A stretch of DNA of 35,934 bases from Mucidula mucida (Eukaryota > Basidiomycota > Agaricomycetes > Agaricales > Physalacriaceae), in assembly GCA_015501055.1 (NCBI GenBank), contig JADNYV010000347.1, positions 1 through 35,934 on the forward strand, in the 5' to 3' direction. Below are positions 22,552-32,200 of this stretch, in pieces. Under the pieces are notes generated by a model. That model made no database searches. It worked only from the letters and a program-made list of their open reading frames with translations, and was not told the origin of the DNA. The position numbers and the translations under genes are program-made. Positions within the stretch are counted from its first letter, which is position 1. Each line of letters opens with the position of its first letter.

Positions 22552-25500
22552 ATGTTACCACCGATTATCGTGCTGGTGGGTCCCATCCTCTGGGCACTCG
22601 CTGTCATTCTTCGAATAGGACGAAGGGATAGAGGTTTACCGCCTGGTAAGCATTCGACTCGTCTTTTCGAGTCGCCATAATGTAATCTCTTCCAAGGACC
22701 ACCGACTCTTCCACTCATCGGCAATCTTCATGTATTTCCGAACAGCGCCAAAATACACCTCAAGTTCGAATTTATGGTGTCGCACCTTGGGGGATCTGAA
22801 TTGCTTCTAGGTTCGCTGAATGGGCAAGCCGATATGGGGATGTCTTTTCGGTACGTCGTCTACACGAACATGCCTCAAAACTTACCGACTCGTCTATAGT
22901 TGAAGGCGGCCTCCCAGACCATGATAGTCCTCTCAAGTGCCACCGCCATTCGTGAGATCGTGGACAAGACGGGGTGGAGTGCAAGCGGGCGTCCACCTCT
23001 GTACCTGGCAAACCTCTATGCCGGAAACAAGTATCTGCTTTGGATGTCGGATGGTGAGGGTTTCATCCTTTCAGCATACTTTAAAGACACTCATTTTTTT
23101 TCGTCAACAGCGCCTGAACTTCGAGCGACTCGTAATATCGTCGCTGTTTTCTTTGCGAAACAGAATGTTTTCAAATGGAGGTCCGTCGTCTCTGCGGAAA
23201 GCACTCAGCTGCTCTTCGAAATCATGGAGAACCCAGACGTCTGTCCTTCACTTCATCGTGTCTTTGTCACTGTATATCTTATTGCTTCATAGAATCTCGA
23301 GGTTTGCGTCAAGCGTTATATATTCTCGGTCATCAAGGTCCTTCATCGTTGTGGTCCCCGCTTCCAGCCATACTGATCCCTCATAGACTCTGTCATACGG
23401 CCAACGAGCTCCACGCTACGACGCTGCTGATGTTAAGAAATATTTTGAGGTTTGTGCCTTTCTTCAGGGCAGTGGCGTTTCTTGATCAATTTCTTAGACG
23501 TTCGAAGAAGTGTCGCGTATCATGTCGCCGGGTAGCTATCCTCCCATCGATTTGATCCCTGCCCTCAAGTATCTTCCCGAATGGCTGGCTCCCTGGCACG
23601 CCGCTACTCGTGCTGTCAAGAAGGACCGAGATATTCTCCACGCAAAAATGTCTGCCCCTGCGGAAACGCGTGTCGCCAATGGGGAAGCTAATAAAGTGTC
23701 GCGCTGTTTCCTGGATGAGGTCTTGCAGGCCGACGAGAATACACCACTGGATCGAGACCTATCATCGTAAGTTGTCGCACTTCCACAAAGCGGTCGACGA
23801 TGTCCAGAGGAAACACCCCGGAATACGCATCGAGATGCGTTGGGTACCGGCTCATCTGGATATACCGGGGAACGAGGCAGCGGACCAGGAGGCAAAAAAG
23901 GCAGCAGAGGATCCGATAGCGTCAACGGACAGAGCACAATTGCCGCGCATATTTCGCAAGCCGCTACCGGCTAGCGCGACGGCCGTCAAACGCGTCTTTC
24001 AGCAAAAGTTGCAGACAGTAGCGAAAAAGAGATGGCGAACATCAGAGAGGCGAACAAAGTTCAAACACATCCACGCGGCAGATGCCATCACGCTCGGCAA
24101 GAGGTACACAAACCTTATCGAGCCCCTCTCACGCCGAGTCGCTTCCCTCATCACCCAGCTTCGAACGGGACACGCCCCCCTTAACGCACATCTCCACAGA
24201 ATCCGCAAAGTCGATTCCGCAGAATGCCCCTCCTGCCGTTACCACAAAGAAGACGTCTTTCACTACCTCTTACGCTGCCCGGCTCATCGTGAGCATCGCG
24301 AGCGCCTTATACGACGCGTTAAACCCAAAGCCAACGAGCTCAAGCTGTCACATCTCCTTGCCGAACCAAAGAACATCCCACATCTGATACAATTTGTCTC
24401 CGACACAGCACGCTTCACCACAGACTTCACACCCGTACAACAGCCGCGATTACCTCCCCGTCCACATGCTGCCACACGAGACCCATTCCAGAACGCCATG
24501 TTCTGATTTCACGCATCAGCCGAAACGCACTCGAGATAACCCGCGACACATCTACACGGGAATAGGATTGTCGTAACCCGGCCATCCTGAGCACCCTTCG
24601 GGTGCTCGAGCAGAATAGAGGAAGAAGCAGGAGCCACAAACATGCCATTGATACATATAGCTACGTAGAAAGACTCGAACATGTACTGCTGTACGCAAGA
24701 GTATAAAATTGGAAAAAAAAAAAAAAAAAAAAAAAGTTGTCGCACATGCTCTTTATTCGTCTTGTGCTTGAGCCGTATGGCGTCCTATAGGTACACCGCA
24801 CTCGTTCTCCTCGATGGAGGTTCCGATATATCCGCGATGTTAATCCTGACATTCATCCTTGTGCTCGCCTCGGACCAAGAGTTGCAGGCGCGTGTTTGGA
24901 AGGAGCTCAATTCAATCGTTGACAATAATCGGCTTCCGGACTACGAGGATTTCGAGAAGATGCCCCTGCTTCAGGCGGTAACAAAAGAGATTCAAAGATT
25001 ACGATCGCCCGTACCCTTAGGCATACCCCATAGCGCATGCGAGGATGTTCACGTACGTAGTCTCTCTTCATGGGACTGAGGGCGTTACTGACGTTGACAA
25101 GTACAAAGGCTATGTCATTCCGAAGGGGAGCACCGTCATGCTCAATACTTGTACGTACGTCTGGTATGGGTTTCGTTTTACTTATGGAAATGGCTTTCAG
25201 ACGGCATCAACCACGATCCGAGCGTTTTTGACAATCCAGAGCTGTTCGACCCAGACAGATTCCTGCGCTCGGAGTTCGGAGTATCATCTGTAGAGAAGGA
25301 AAAAGACTTTCGCGACAGTTTGATCTTTGGAGGAGGCAGGGTATGCATGCCACTTCTTTATGGTTGTTCCGCGCTTATACTGGTACAGAGAGTATGCCCG
25401 GGACAATGGCTTGCGCGAGACGAAATGGTAATGGTCTCTCTGATCGAAAAGCACGTTTTGCTTACAGGTAAAATGAACATAGGACCTCGCACTGATGCGT

Positions 25501-25826
25501 CTGGTGTGGGCTTTCGAGTTCAGCAATCCTGTTGATGCCCAGACCAAACAACATATTTCTCGTGGTCTTCCACCTGAAGCGTTTAAATGGGTACGCGCAA
25601 AGTTGGCTTTCCTCTTTCTTCGGTGTGCTGATTTCCGATACTACAGGAGATAGTGACCACCCCAAAGCCCTTCGAATGTACGGTCAAGACTAGGCACGGG
25701 GTGGATCGCGCTGTGAAAGATACATTCTTTTCCGCCATGGAAGAGTTACAGAAGTCTGAAGCCGACTTGGGTGTTGATGAAAAGGATAGGATGGCGGAAT
25801 TGGAGATGAAGTCAAGGATTTCCTAA
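22552..25826 (+). CDS. Cytochrome P450 monooxygenase, 545 aa, with a LINE inside intron 8
   Basis: Exons: 22552-22645, 22697-22763, 22811-22850, 22900-23053, 23111-23238, 23293-23337, 23387-23449, 23498-23766, 24791-25052, 25102-25150, 25201-25340, 25389-25427, 25483-25590, 25647-25826. They join to 1638 nt without a stop. An N-terminal membrane anchor (PIIVLVGPILWALAVILRI) precedes the proline hinge LPPGPPTLPLIG. The I-helix reads LLDGGSDISA (residues 293-302), ExxR is E353-R356 (KEIQR), the PERF region is FDPDRF, and the heme loop FGGGRRVCPG fits FxxGxRxCxG with Cys440. Two departures: the usual Thr after the I-helix Asp is Ile300, and the C-helix WRxxR reads LRATR. An ER-bound, reductase-dependent monooxygenase is expected; substrate unknown. 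A 5'-truncated retrotransposon sits in intron 8 without touching splice sites. Confidence 0.88.
23769..23780 (+). repeat. Target-site duplication, left copy
   Basis: AAGTTGTCGCAC, starting 3 nt into the P450 intron. It is repeated exactly after the poly(A) tail at 24734-24745. The leading As are ambiguous with the tail, so the unambiguous part is GTTGTCGCAC plus one A or two. Confidence 0.85.
23781..24506 (+). pseudogene. LINE ORF2 C-terminus: end of RNase H plus zinc knuckle
   Basis: The frame enters the element at FHKAVDDVQRKHPG and is open for 241 codons to TGA 24504-24506. The segment WVPAHLDIPGNEAADQEA is the last conserved block of RNase H, holding the final catalytic Asp; the earlier catalytic residues are lost with the 5' truncation. 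A C2HC zinc knuckle follows (CPSCRYHKEDVFHYLLRC, spacing Cx2C..Hx4C), then a basic, proline-rich tail. No frameshift or stop is present, which with the perfect target duplication argues for a recent insertion. It has no start of its own and is out of phase with the preceding P450 exon. Confidence 0.85.
24589..24607 (+). other. Perfect 3'-UTR hairpin of the LINE
   Basis: GAGCACCC-TTC-GGGTGCTC gives an 8-bp perfect stem with a 3-nt loop, about 105 nt before the poly(A) tail. Some LINE reverse transcriptases are known to recognise a 3' stem-loop of their RNA; that role here is inference. Confidence 0.6.
24713..24735 (+). repeat. Poly(A) tail of the LINE insertion
   Basis: An uninterrupted run of 23 As, of which the last two may belong to the target-site duplication. 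Such length without interruption indicates a young insertion. Confidence 0.9.
24734..24745 (+). repeat. Target-site duplication, right copy
   Basis: AAGTTGTCGCAC, identical to 23769-23780, directly after the poly(A) tail. The host intron continues from here to its acceptor at 24790. Confidence 0.85.
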
Positions 25827-26245
25827 TTACAACGTGTGACCTGTCCACAACTTGTCTTCATACTTGCTTCATACACTCGTCACTGTCTATGCATCTATAT
25901 CATGTTCACCAGCGGTCGGATTGGATGTCAAGATGGTCATTGCCATGCGGGGCGATTAACGGGGCCGGAGATGGTTAGATCAACCCAGATTGAAACGCAT
26001 TCATACGCCGTCTGGTAAGTATTCTACTTTTTTTGTCTCATGAAAGGTAGCCAGGGAGGGCGGTGGTTTTCTCTTCGAGCTTATGCACGTACTGAAATAG
26101 GAGAGATCAACGCGGGCAAGACTGGCGATGCTATCGGTGGTGTCTTGATGCGCTTTGACACGTTTATAATTCAAGGAGAACAATCCGAGGCAAAAAGAAG
26201 TTTGAGCCAAGTGAGGCAAGTCCAAAGATACAAATGTTACTACTC
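25827..26245. other. Convergent intergenic spacer
   Basis: The 3' flanks of the P450 (plus) and of the unknown-family protein (minus) meet here. Only shadow frames with no recognisable content are seen. Confidence 0.5.
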
Positions 26246-26941
26246 CTAGTAGTCACTGATGTCCTTCTCCAAGTCTCTACGAATGATCCTCCGCAGCGAC
26301 GCCTCTTCCTGGAGCCTTTCAATTAATAGGTCTGCACCCTTAGTCCCTATCACTACGTCCAGCAGCTTCATGCGCGCAGCATTGCCTAACTCTTCCAAGT
26401 AACCCATATCCCTTGCCATGTCCGCTACAATCTCCTTCACCCCTTTCGACGTATGGGAATAGGCGCCGGTCCCGGAATCGTTATATGAGGTGGCATAGGC
26501 CTTCCCATGTTTCATCTCGCCGGACGATTTCGCAGTCTTCCAACTGTCGGCAGCCCCGTATTTAAGGCTTATGGAGTTCATGGTACTCACAGAACCCCGC
26601 AAGTACGTATACCAATTTTCCACCTGGATTTCGAGGTACTTTTCTGGTTCGCGAGGAGGCGAAACGACCAGTAAGCTCCAGCTTTCCGATAGTTCAAAGC
26701 CCCCGTCGTGTGCATCATTTGTACGTTGAACTTTCTGATCTCTGGAAGGGTCAACCACGGCGATGTGGGCTACGAAGGGCTCTAAGAAGGTGGGAAGTCG
26801 TGCGCGGAGCGCGAGACTTTCCTCCTGGACCTTTTGTTGTTTGACAACCCATTCTCGATCATCGGCGGACAGAGCTGCCAAATATTTGAGAGCTTCCTCT
26901 TTAGAAGTGGCTCCCAAATTTGCACTGTGGGTAGGCAACAT
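26246..26941 (-). CDS. Unknown-family protein, copy 2, intact, 231 aa
   Basis: A single-exon frame runs from ATG at 26941 (MLPTHSANLGATSKEEAL) to TAG at 26246-26248. It is the intact paralogue of the frameshifted gene at 21074-21786 on the other strand. Conserved blocks are ALSADDREWV, ALRARLPTFLEPF, DPSRDQK, SKGVKEIVADMARDMGY and EEASLRRIIRRDLE. The content is rich in charged helix-forming residues with possible short coiled coils at residues ~25-50 and near the C-terminus. There is no signal peptide or membrane span. Conservation of the blocks between two diverged copies supports that this is a real protein. Function unknown. Confidence 0.75.
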   Translation of the reverse strand: MLPTHSANLGATSKEEALKYLAALSADDREWVVKQQKVQEESLALRARLPTFLEPFVAHIAVVDPSRDQKVQRTNDAHDGGFELSESWSLLVVSPPREPEKYLEIQVENWYTYLRGSVSTMNSISLKYGAADSWKTAKSSGEMKHGKAYATSYNDSGTGAYSHTSKGVKEIVADMARDMGYLEELGNAARMKLLDVVIGTKGADLLIERLQEEASLRRIIRRDLEKDISDY

Positions 26942-27107
26942 GATAATACTGGTAGCGACAGCGATGATGGTGGTTGGACTTGGGAGTCAATCCCTGCAGC
27001 ATGGTCACGTGGTCCGAGTGCGATACGACAAGATGCTTAAGATCGCCGATTGAAAAGAGAACACTAAATCATCTATATCTGTAGACTACAGACTACAACT
27101 TCTGCGA
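26942..27107. other. Short spacer between two minus-strand genes
   Basis: Promoter space of the 231-aa gene and 3' flank of the 385-aa gene. No specific site recognised. Confidence 0.4.
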
Positions 27108-28317
27108 CTAATCGTCCTTGAGACCCAATATGGTGCCCATCTCTACACCGTTTAGAAGCGCATCGGTATCGCCTGGGTAGAGATCAGGCAGAAGGAGGCC
27201 TAAACCGGTGAGATTACTAGACGTGAACCACCATAAAAGTAGACGCCTCATTCTCTGGCGCTTGGCTGGCTGCGAATTATCTTCTGCAAACCATTCTGCG
27301 ATGCTCGATAGATCTGGCGCCAATTGCGACCACACGTCGCGCTCCTGAACTGATAAAAACTAATTAATACACGTGCAGTTCTTCGGAGACGGCGGACTCA
27401 CAAAGATACCATTTTCGATGCGACTTTAGTAGAGGAGCAACAAACGCGTGATACGCGCCTGACTTGCGCATGGGGAACGGGCCTGCCAACAAGCCACATA
27501 AAGCATCGCGCGCCATGACGAAGAGCTTTGCATGTGTGTCATGCAGATGATACACTGTGTCCTTAGTTTCCTTGCGTAGAGAAATGTAGAAATCTCGAAG
27601 CCTCGCCGCAGGCACATGCCGAGGATTTATGTAGAAAGCATTCAGGCCATGGAATATATCATAGATCATGGCGATCTCTCGTTCCGGAGTAAGCGGCTTT
27701 GCGGGCTGCGTCGAGGGAGAGCTGGGTGACCAGGGTGGCAGCTGGAAGAAAGCACGGAAGGCGTTGCAGATCTCGTCCGCGCGGTCCTGTGCTACGGGCG
27801 CCGTATGTAGGTTTGCTTCGACATCTGTGAGGAGTGTGGTTATTGTCGACGCGCGCTCTGAGTCCATTCCTACGAATGGCTCGTCCAGCACATCGAGCAA
27901 TGCCATTTGAAAGTCACGCCGCTCTTTCCTTGCCAAGTGTTCGATCAACCTTTCCTGACGCTCCGGAGAAGAAAAAAGAGTTTGTCTCCTCAGTGCATTG
28001 AGAGATACGAGAGCCTCGTATCTCGACGTCAATCCTTTACGTCCTAGATCTTCTGCGTACTTGGCGATGTCCCAGGGCGTGATGTAGAGAGAAAGAAGTC
28101 GGAAGCGTTGGAGGAAGAAGTCTTCTGGACGAACGCCGCGGCGGAGGGGGTCAACGGCAATGAAGCAGTCATGCACCAAAGCGAGGATCATTTGGGCAGC
28201 GCTGTCGTCGGTGCGCTCGAGCAAAGGGATGACGTATGCGCCTGGTACTTGTCCGAGACTTCGATCTTGGGGTGGAATATAGGCGCCACCGTCAAGACCA
28301 AGGCCGTAGAAGGCCAT
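27108..28317 (-). CDS. Orphan protein, 385 aa, two exons
   Basis: Exons 27402-28317 and 27108-27349 (read high to low) are joined across a 52-nt intron (GTGAGT..TTTATCAG), giving 1158 nt ending in TAA. The protein begins MAFYGLGLDGGAYIPPQDRS. It is mostly alpha-helical, with Arg/Leu-rich segments (RKGLTSRYEALVSLNALRRQ; RRDFQMALLDVLDE), a Pro/Ser-rich linker near residue 200 (LPPWSPSSPSTQPAKPL) and a Leu/Trp-rich C-terminal stretch (RMRRLLLWWFTSSNLTGL). No domain, signal peptide or catalytic motif is recognised. Unspliced reading ends 12 codons past the donor. The coding quality and clean intron make it a confident gene of unknown function. Confidence 0.8.
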
Positions 28318-28422
28318 TGTATTATGTTGATGTGAGCTGAAGACGTGTGGTAAGCGGACGTGTACGCAGAGATCAGGAAGCGCAAAGAGTCAGGATGGGC
28401 GGCTAGTGATTGGAAGGCTTCA

Positions 28423-28430
28423 ATATATAG
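28423..28430 (-). promoter_or_regulatory. TATA-like element of the 385-aa gene
   Basis: On the minus strand the sequence reads CTATATATTG, about 105 bp upstream of the ATG at 28317. The distance fits a fungal TATA box with a leader of about 70 nt. It is the only such site between the ATG and 28500. Confidence 0.4.
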
Positions 28431-29193
28431 TTGTCGTGGACCATCATTGACACAATGACAATAGGGCGCGTTTGTAGGTGGTCTTCAATTGTTCCACCAA
28501 AACCCAATGGTTTATCGTGTGGCCCGCTGTTGTCAGAGCAGTACGCGCATAGCAACCGTTGCGCTTTCAGTCAATCTGCAATTGAAGCCATACTGTAGGA
28601 ATGGTCAACCAAGGGGAGAACATGGGCGTTTGTTCTGGTCCTTTTCAGGAGTAATCTAATCAGCGTCTTCTTCCGAACCCGGACTCGACTCGGTCCGAGC
28701 TGTTCCGAACATTCTTGCTTTCTACTTTCATGATCCGAGGTCATTCGATGTTATCATTTAAGGCCGTGCACACAGGTATAGGTAATTGCAAGCCCCGGAG
28801 CCACCCAGAAGGACCTAAATTCTTGTTTGTAGGACGAGGTGCGCGGACCCGAATAAACGAACAAAGGTAGTGGATCCTGTTATCCCGGTGTTTGCGTCCT
28901 GCGGTCCAAGGATTCTCCATGAGATCCCCCGAAATCTAAGTCGTGTACTTCATTTTCTCGCGCTGTCTGCTGCAGAAGTGTACTTGGCGCGCGCACTGGA
29001 GAAATCTCGACGCGAGCAGAATCCTTCCACACCCGTCATTACTTATCTAGAAAAACCCCGGAACTGTCGGTGGCGGAGTTGTAGAGTACCCGACGATGCT
29101 TCATTGCATACGCAGTGTTCATTCTGGTGGTGTTGATCCGTCATGCAGATCAATTGCGTCAAGCAATGCCATCTTGCGTTCCCCGGTTAATGG
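28431..29193. other. Divergent intergenic region
   Basis: Shared upstream region between the minus-strand 385-aa gene and the plus-strand P450-reductase fusion. A plus-strand open frame at 28870-29136 has no recognisable content and is not called. No repeat or RNA gene is seen. Confidence 0.45.
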
Positions 29194-29200
29194 TATAAAA
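29194..29200 (+). promoter_or_regulatory. TATA box of the P450-reductase fusion
   Basis: TATAAAA in the context ATGGTATAAAAGGGC, 50 bp upstream of the ATG at 29250. This implies a leader of roughly 20-25 nt. It is the best canonical TATA box in the window and suggests a strongly inducible promoter, which is inference. Confidence 0.75.
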
Positions 29201-29249
29201 GGGCATGAGCGTTAGCTATGCAAGATGCTATATCACCTTTCCACCTCCT

Positions 29250-32200
29250 ATGACGACGCCTATACCCCAACCTCCCTCTATACCCTTTCTTGGAAACATC
29301 GCGGTCTTAGATCGAGGTAGGTTGATGTCTGTTGGGTTTTCTCTCTGTTGCTAAATGCTTCCAGAACTCCCGACACGAGGATTTCACAATCTTTCTCAAC
29401 AGTACGGCGAGATATACCAGTTGAACCTTGTCGGTAAGCTTGTCTACTCAAATTCTGGCTCTTCCTCTCGAATCAAAATTCTAGGGCGTGTCGTTGTCTT
29501 CGCGAGTTCGTATGCGTTGGTCAACGAGCTTTCCGATGACACCAGGTTTCGCAAATCTGTCGGTCAGTCTACACTTCCGGATTCCTGACAGTGGACTAAA
29601 ATCATCCTATTCCAGGCGGTGCTCTCAAGGAGACCCGAAATCTGGTAAATGATGGAATATTTACTGTTCGTGTCTCCCCATCCTTCCGACGTGTGCTGAC
29701 CTCTCTTAGGCTTTCAACGACGAGCCCAGCTGGGCTATCGCTCGTACGTCGCTATCTGTACCTTGTACCTTGTCCTCGGGCTAACAGAGTTTGACATAGA
29801 CCGTCTATTGATGCCTGCATTCGGTATGTCATCAGAGACAGCCTATACTAAATGACTGACAGAATGTTAGGTGCTGTACCTATACGTGACATGTTCGAAG
29901 ACATGCGCGATATTACCGAACAACTTATTCTGAAATGGGAGAGGTAATTAATCTTATTTTCCCCGTGCGATGTACTGATCGTTATCAGGTTTGGCCCCAA
30001 TCTCGCCATTGACCCCACGGACGATTTAACGCGCGTTGCGCTCGATACCATCGCCTTATGTTCTATGAGCTATAGACTCAACTCATTCTACATGGTCCGT
30101 CGTTCGAACGATAATTGCTTCCCGCTTTTGACGCTTGCGTTTGCAGGCGACGCAGCCTGCTTTCGTTAGCGCTATGATGGACTTCTTACGCGAATGTAAT
30201 CTTCGAGCGAACCGGCCTTCGATTTTACAGGTCTTCATGAAAAATACCAACGACAAATACGCGGCTAATATCAAGCTCCTGCGAGAAACTGCCGATCAAA
30301 GTAAGCATCCCTCTTCTTGTGTTGCATCGTTATTTATGGCTATAGTTGTCGCCGAACGCCGTAGATACCCGTCAGACAAGAAGGACATCTTGAATTCAAT
30401 GCTGCAAGACAAGGATTTGAAAACGGGCCAGAAGATGTCGGACAAGAGCATCACTGACAACGTGCGTCTGACTCCACTATTTAACAACATCTACTTGAAC
30501 ACACTTTTAGCTTTTGACGTTCTTGATTGCCGGTACGTTTCCTATTCGCCTACGTCGATTTCATCCTGACTCTTGCTTGCCAGGCCATGAAACGACATCA
30601 GGTATGTACCGGAACTCCGACAACTTCGACCGTGACGTTCTAAATTTGAACCAAAAGGCGTGCTATGCTTTGTTCTCTACTACCTCATCAAGTACCCGGA
30701 CGTCATGCAGAAGCTGAGGAACGAAGTCGACAAAATTCTGGGAGATCTACCGGCCCAAATGAGTGACTTCCCCAAGATGCCGTACCTCAACGGTATGTGC
30801 AGTGATTCGGCTTCCTCTTGTTCGCGCTAATCAAGGAGCAGCCGTTCTTCGAGAAACCATGCGACTTCAGCCCACAGCAGCAATCCGGGTCGTCTATCCG
30901 CTCGAAGATACCACACTCGGTCGCGGAAAGTATTTCGTCAAGGCCGGTCAACCTATCGCGCTACAGATCTGGGACAGCCACCGGGATACAGACGTTTGGG
31001 GCAATGATGTGTGTTGGTTCTCTGCGATTCGGGCTCGTCTGACCGCACCATTCGGTAGGCCGAGACATTTCGCCCCGAGCGGATGATGGATGGAGGCTTT
31101 GAATCTGCACCTGTGAGTCGGGCTTCACCTTCGAGTTACCTTGTTGAATACAATCCTATGATGCAGCGCAATGCCTGGCAACCAGTTAGTCGCCTTCATA
31201 TGTTCGCCGTTATTGATCTAAAAATTCAATCCTAGTTTGGCTACGGACTTCGAGGTTGCATCGGTCGCCCGTTCTCCTGGCAAGAAGTAAGCGGCCTTCA
31301 TTCGCTGTCTGCTGGATTTCACTGAAACGTGACAGATGTCTCTCGTCATCACGAGCATCGTGCAGCGACTAGATCTCCAGTTCGTTGACCCAAATTACGA
31401 GTTAGAGATCATGCAGGCGATAACGATTAAGCCGAAGGATTTCAGGATTTACGCTAAACCGCGGGAAGGCGCACCAACATTCAAAGGATTCCGACCGCCG
31501 AAGGCTAGCAGGATATCAGTGGCCGTGACACCAGTCATGCCGTCTGCGTCTTCGGATGGGCAGCCCATGTACGTCTTCTATGGATCAAACATGGGCAGCT
31601 CGGAGGGCTTTGCGAAACGAATTGCGGCAGAAGCGTCTTTGTGTGGTAAGCCTTCTGTCGTTCCAACTGTTGTCCCGAGCTGATCATCAACCGTTCGCAA
31701 AGGTTTCTCTTCAAATTTAAACACTCTCGACTCCACTACCGAGAAACTGCCAACGGATGGCCCGATTGTCATCGTCACCGCTTCCTTCGAAGGTGGGGAA
31801 TCTATGTTCTAAATCTTATCTTCATACTCATCTCTGTAATAGGTGAACCAGCTGACAATGCGGCTCGCTTCTTTCCGTGGTTATCGAGCCTTTCTGGAGA
31901 CGAACTCGTCGGTGTCAAGTTTGCCGTTTTTGGATGCGGAAATCACGAATGGCCGACGACGTACCAACGCATACCTAAGCTATGCGACGACATCATAGAA
32001 CAACGCGGAGGGACACGTTTAGTTCAGCGAGGTGTAGGAGACGCAGCAGATGGGACGATGTTCGACGAGTTTGAGAAGTTTAAAAGGAGATTGTGGGATA
32101 CATTATGCAAGGTCGGTATGTTTCCTTTGGTATCGATGAGCATGCTAACAGTGTCGTGTAGGAGTACCACATGAGTATCTCTCCGAGTTCACCGATCTTG

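Larger units (their letters stand above)
23781..24733 (+). mobile_element. 5'-truncated non-LTR retrotransposon (LINE), ~0.95 kb
   Basis: The insertion is bounded by a 12-bp target-site duplication, contains the 3' end of an RNase H-bearing LINE ORF, a ~200 bp 3' UTR with a perfect hairpin, and ends in a run of about 21-23 As. It lies in the same orientation as the host P450, inside intron 8. Removing it and one duplication leaves a normal intron of about 60 nt (GTAAGTTGTCGCACATGC...CTATAG). RNase H followed by a C-terminal CCHC knuckle suggests a Tad/I-like lineage of fungal LINEs, which is inference. The 5' truncation is typical of target-primed reverse transcription, so the copy is dead on arrival. 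Confidence 0.93.

Noticed and set aside
23610..24506. Possible in-frame chimera of P450 exon 8 with the LINE ORF
   Set aside because: The LINE frame is open back into the exon but in a different phase from the P450 protein, whose own frame stops 4 nt into the intron.
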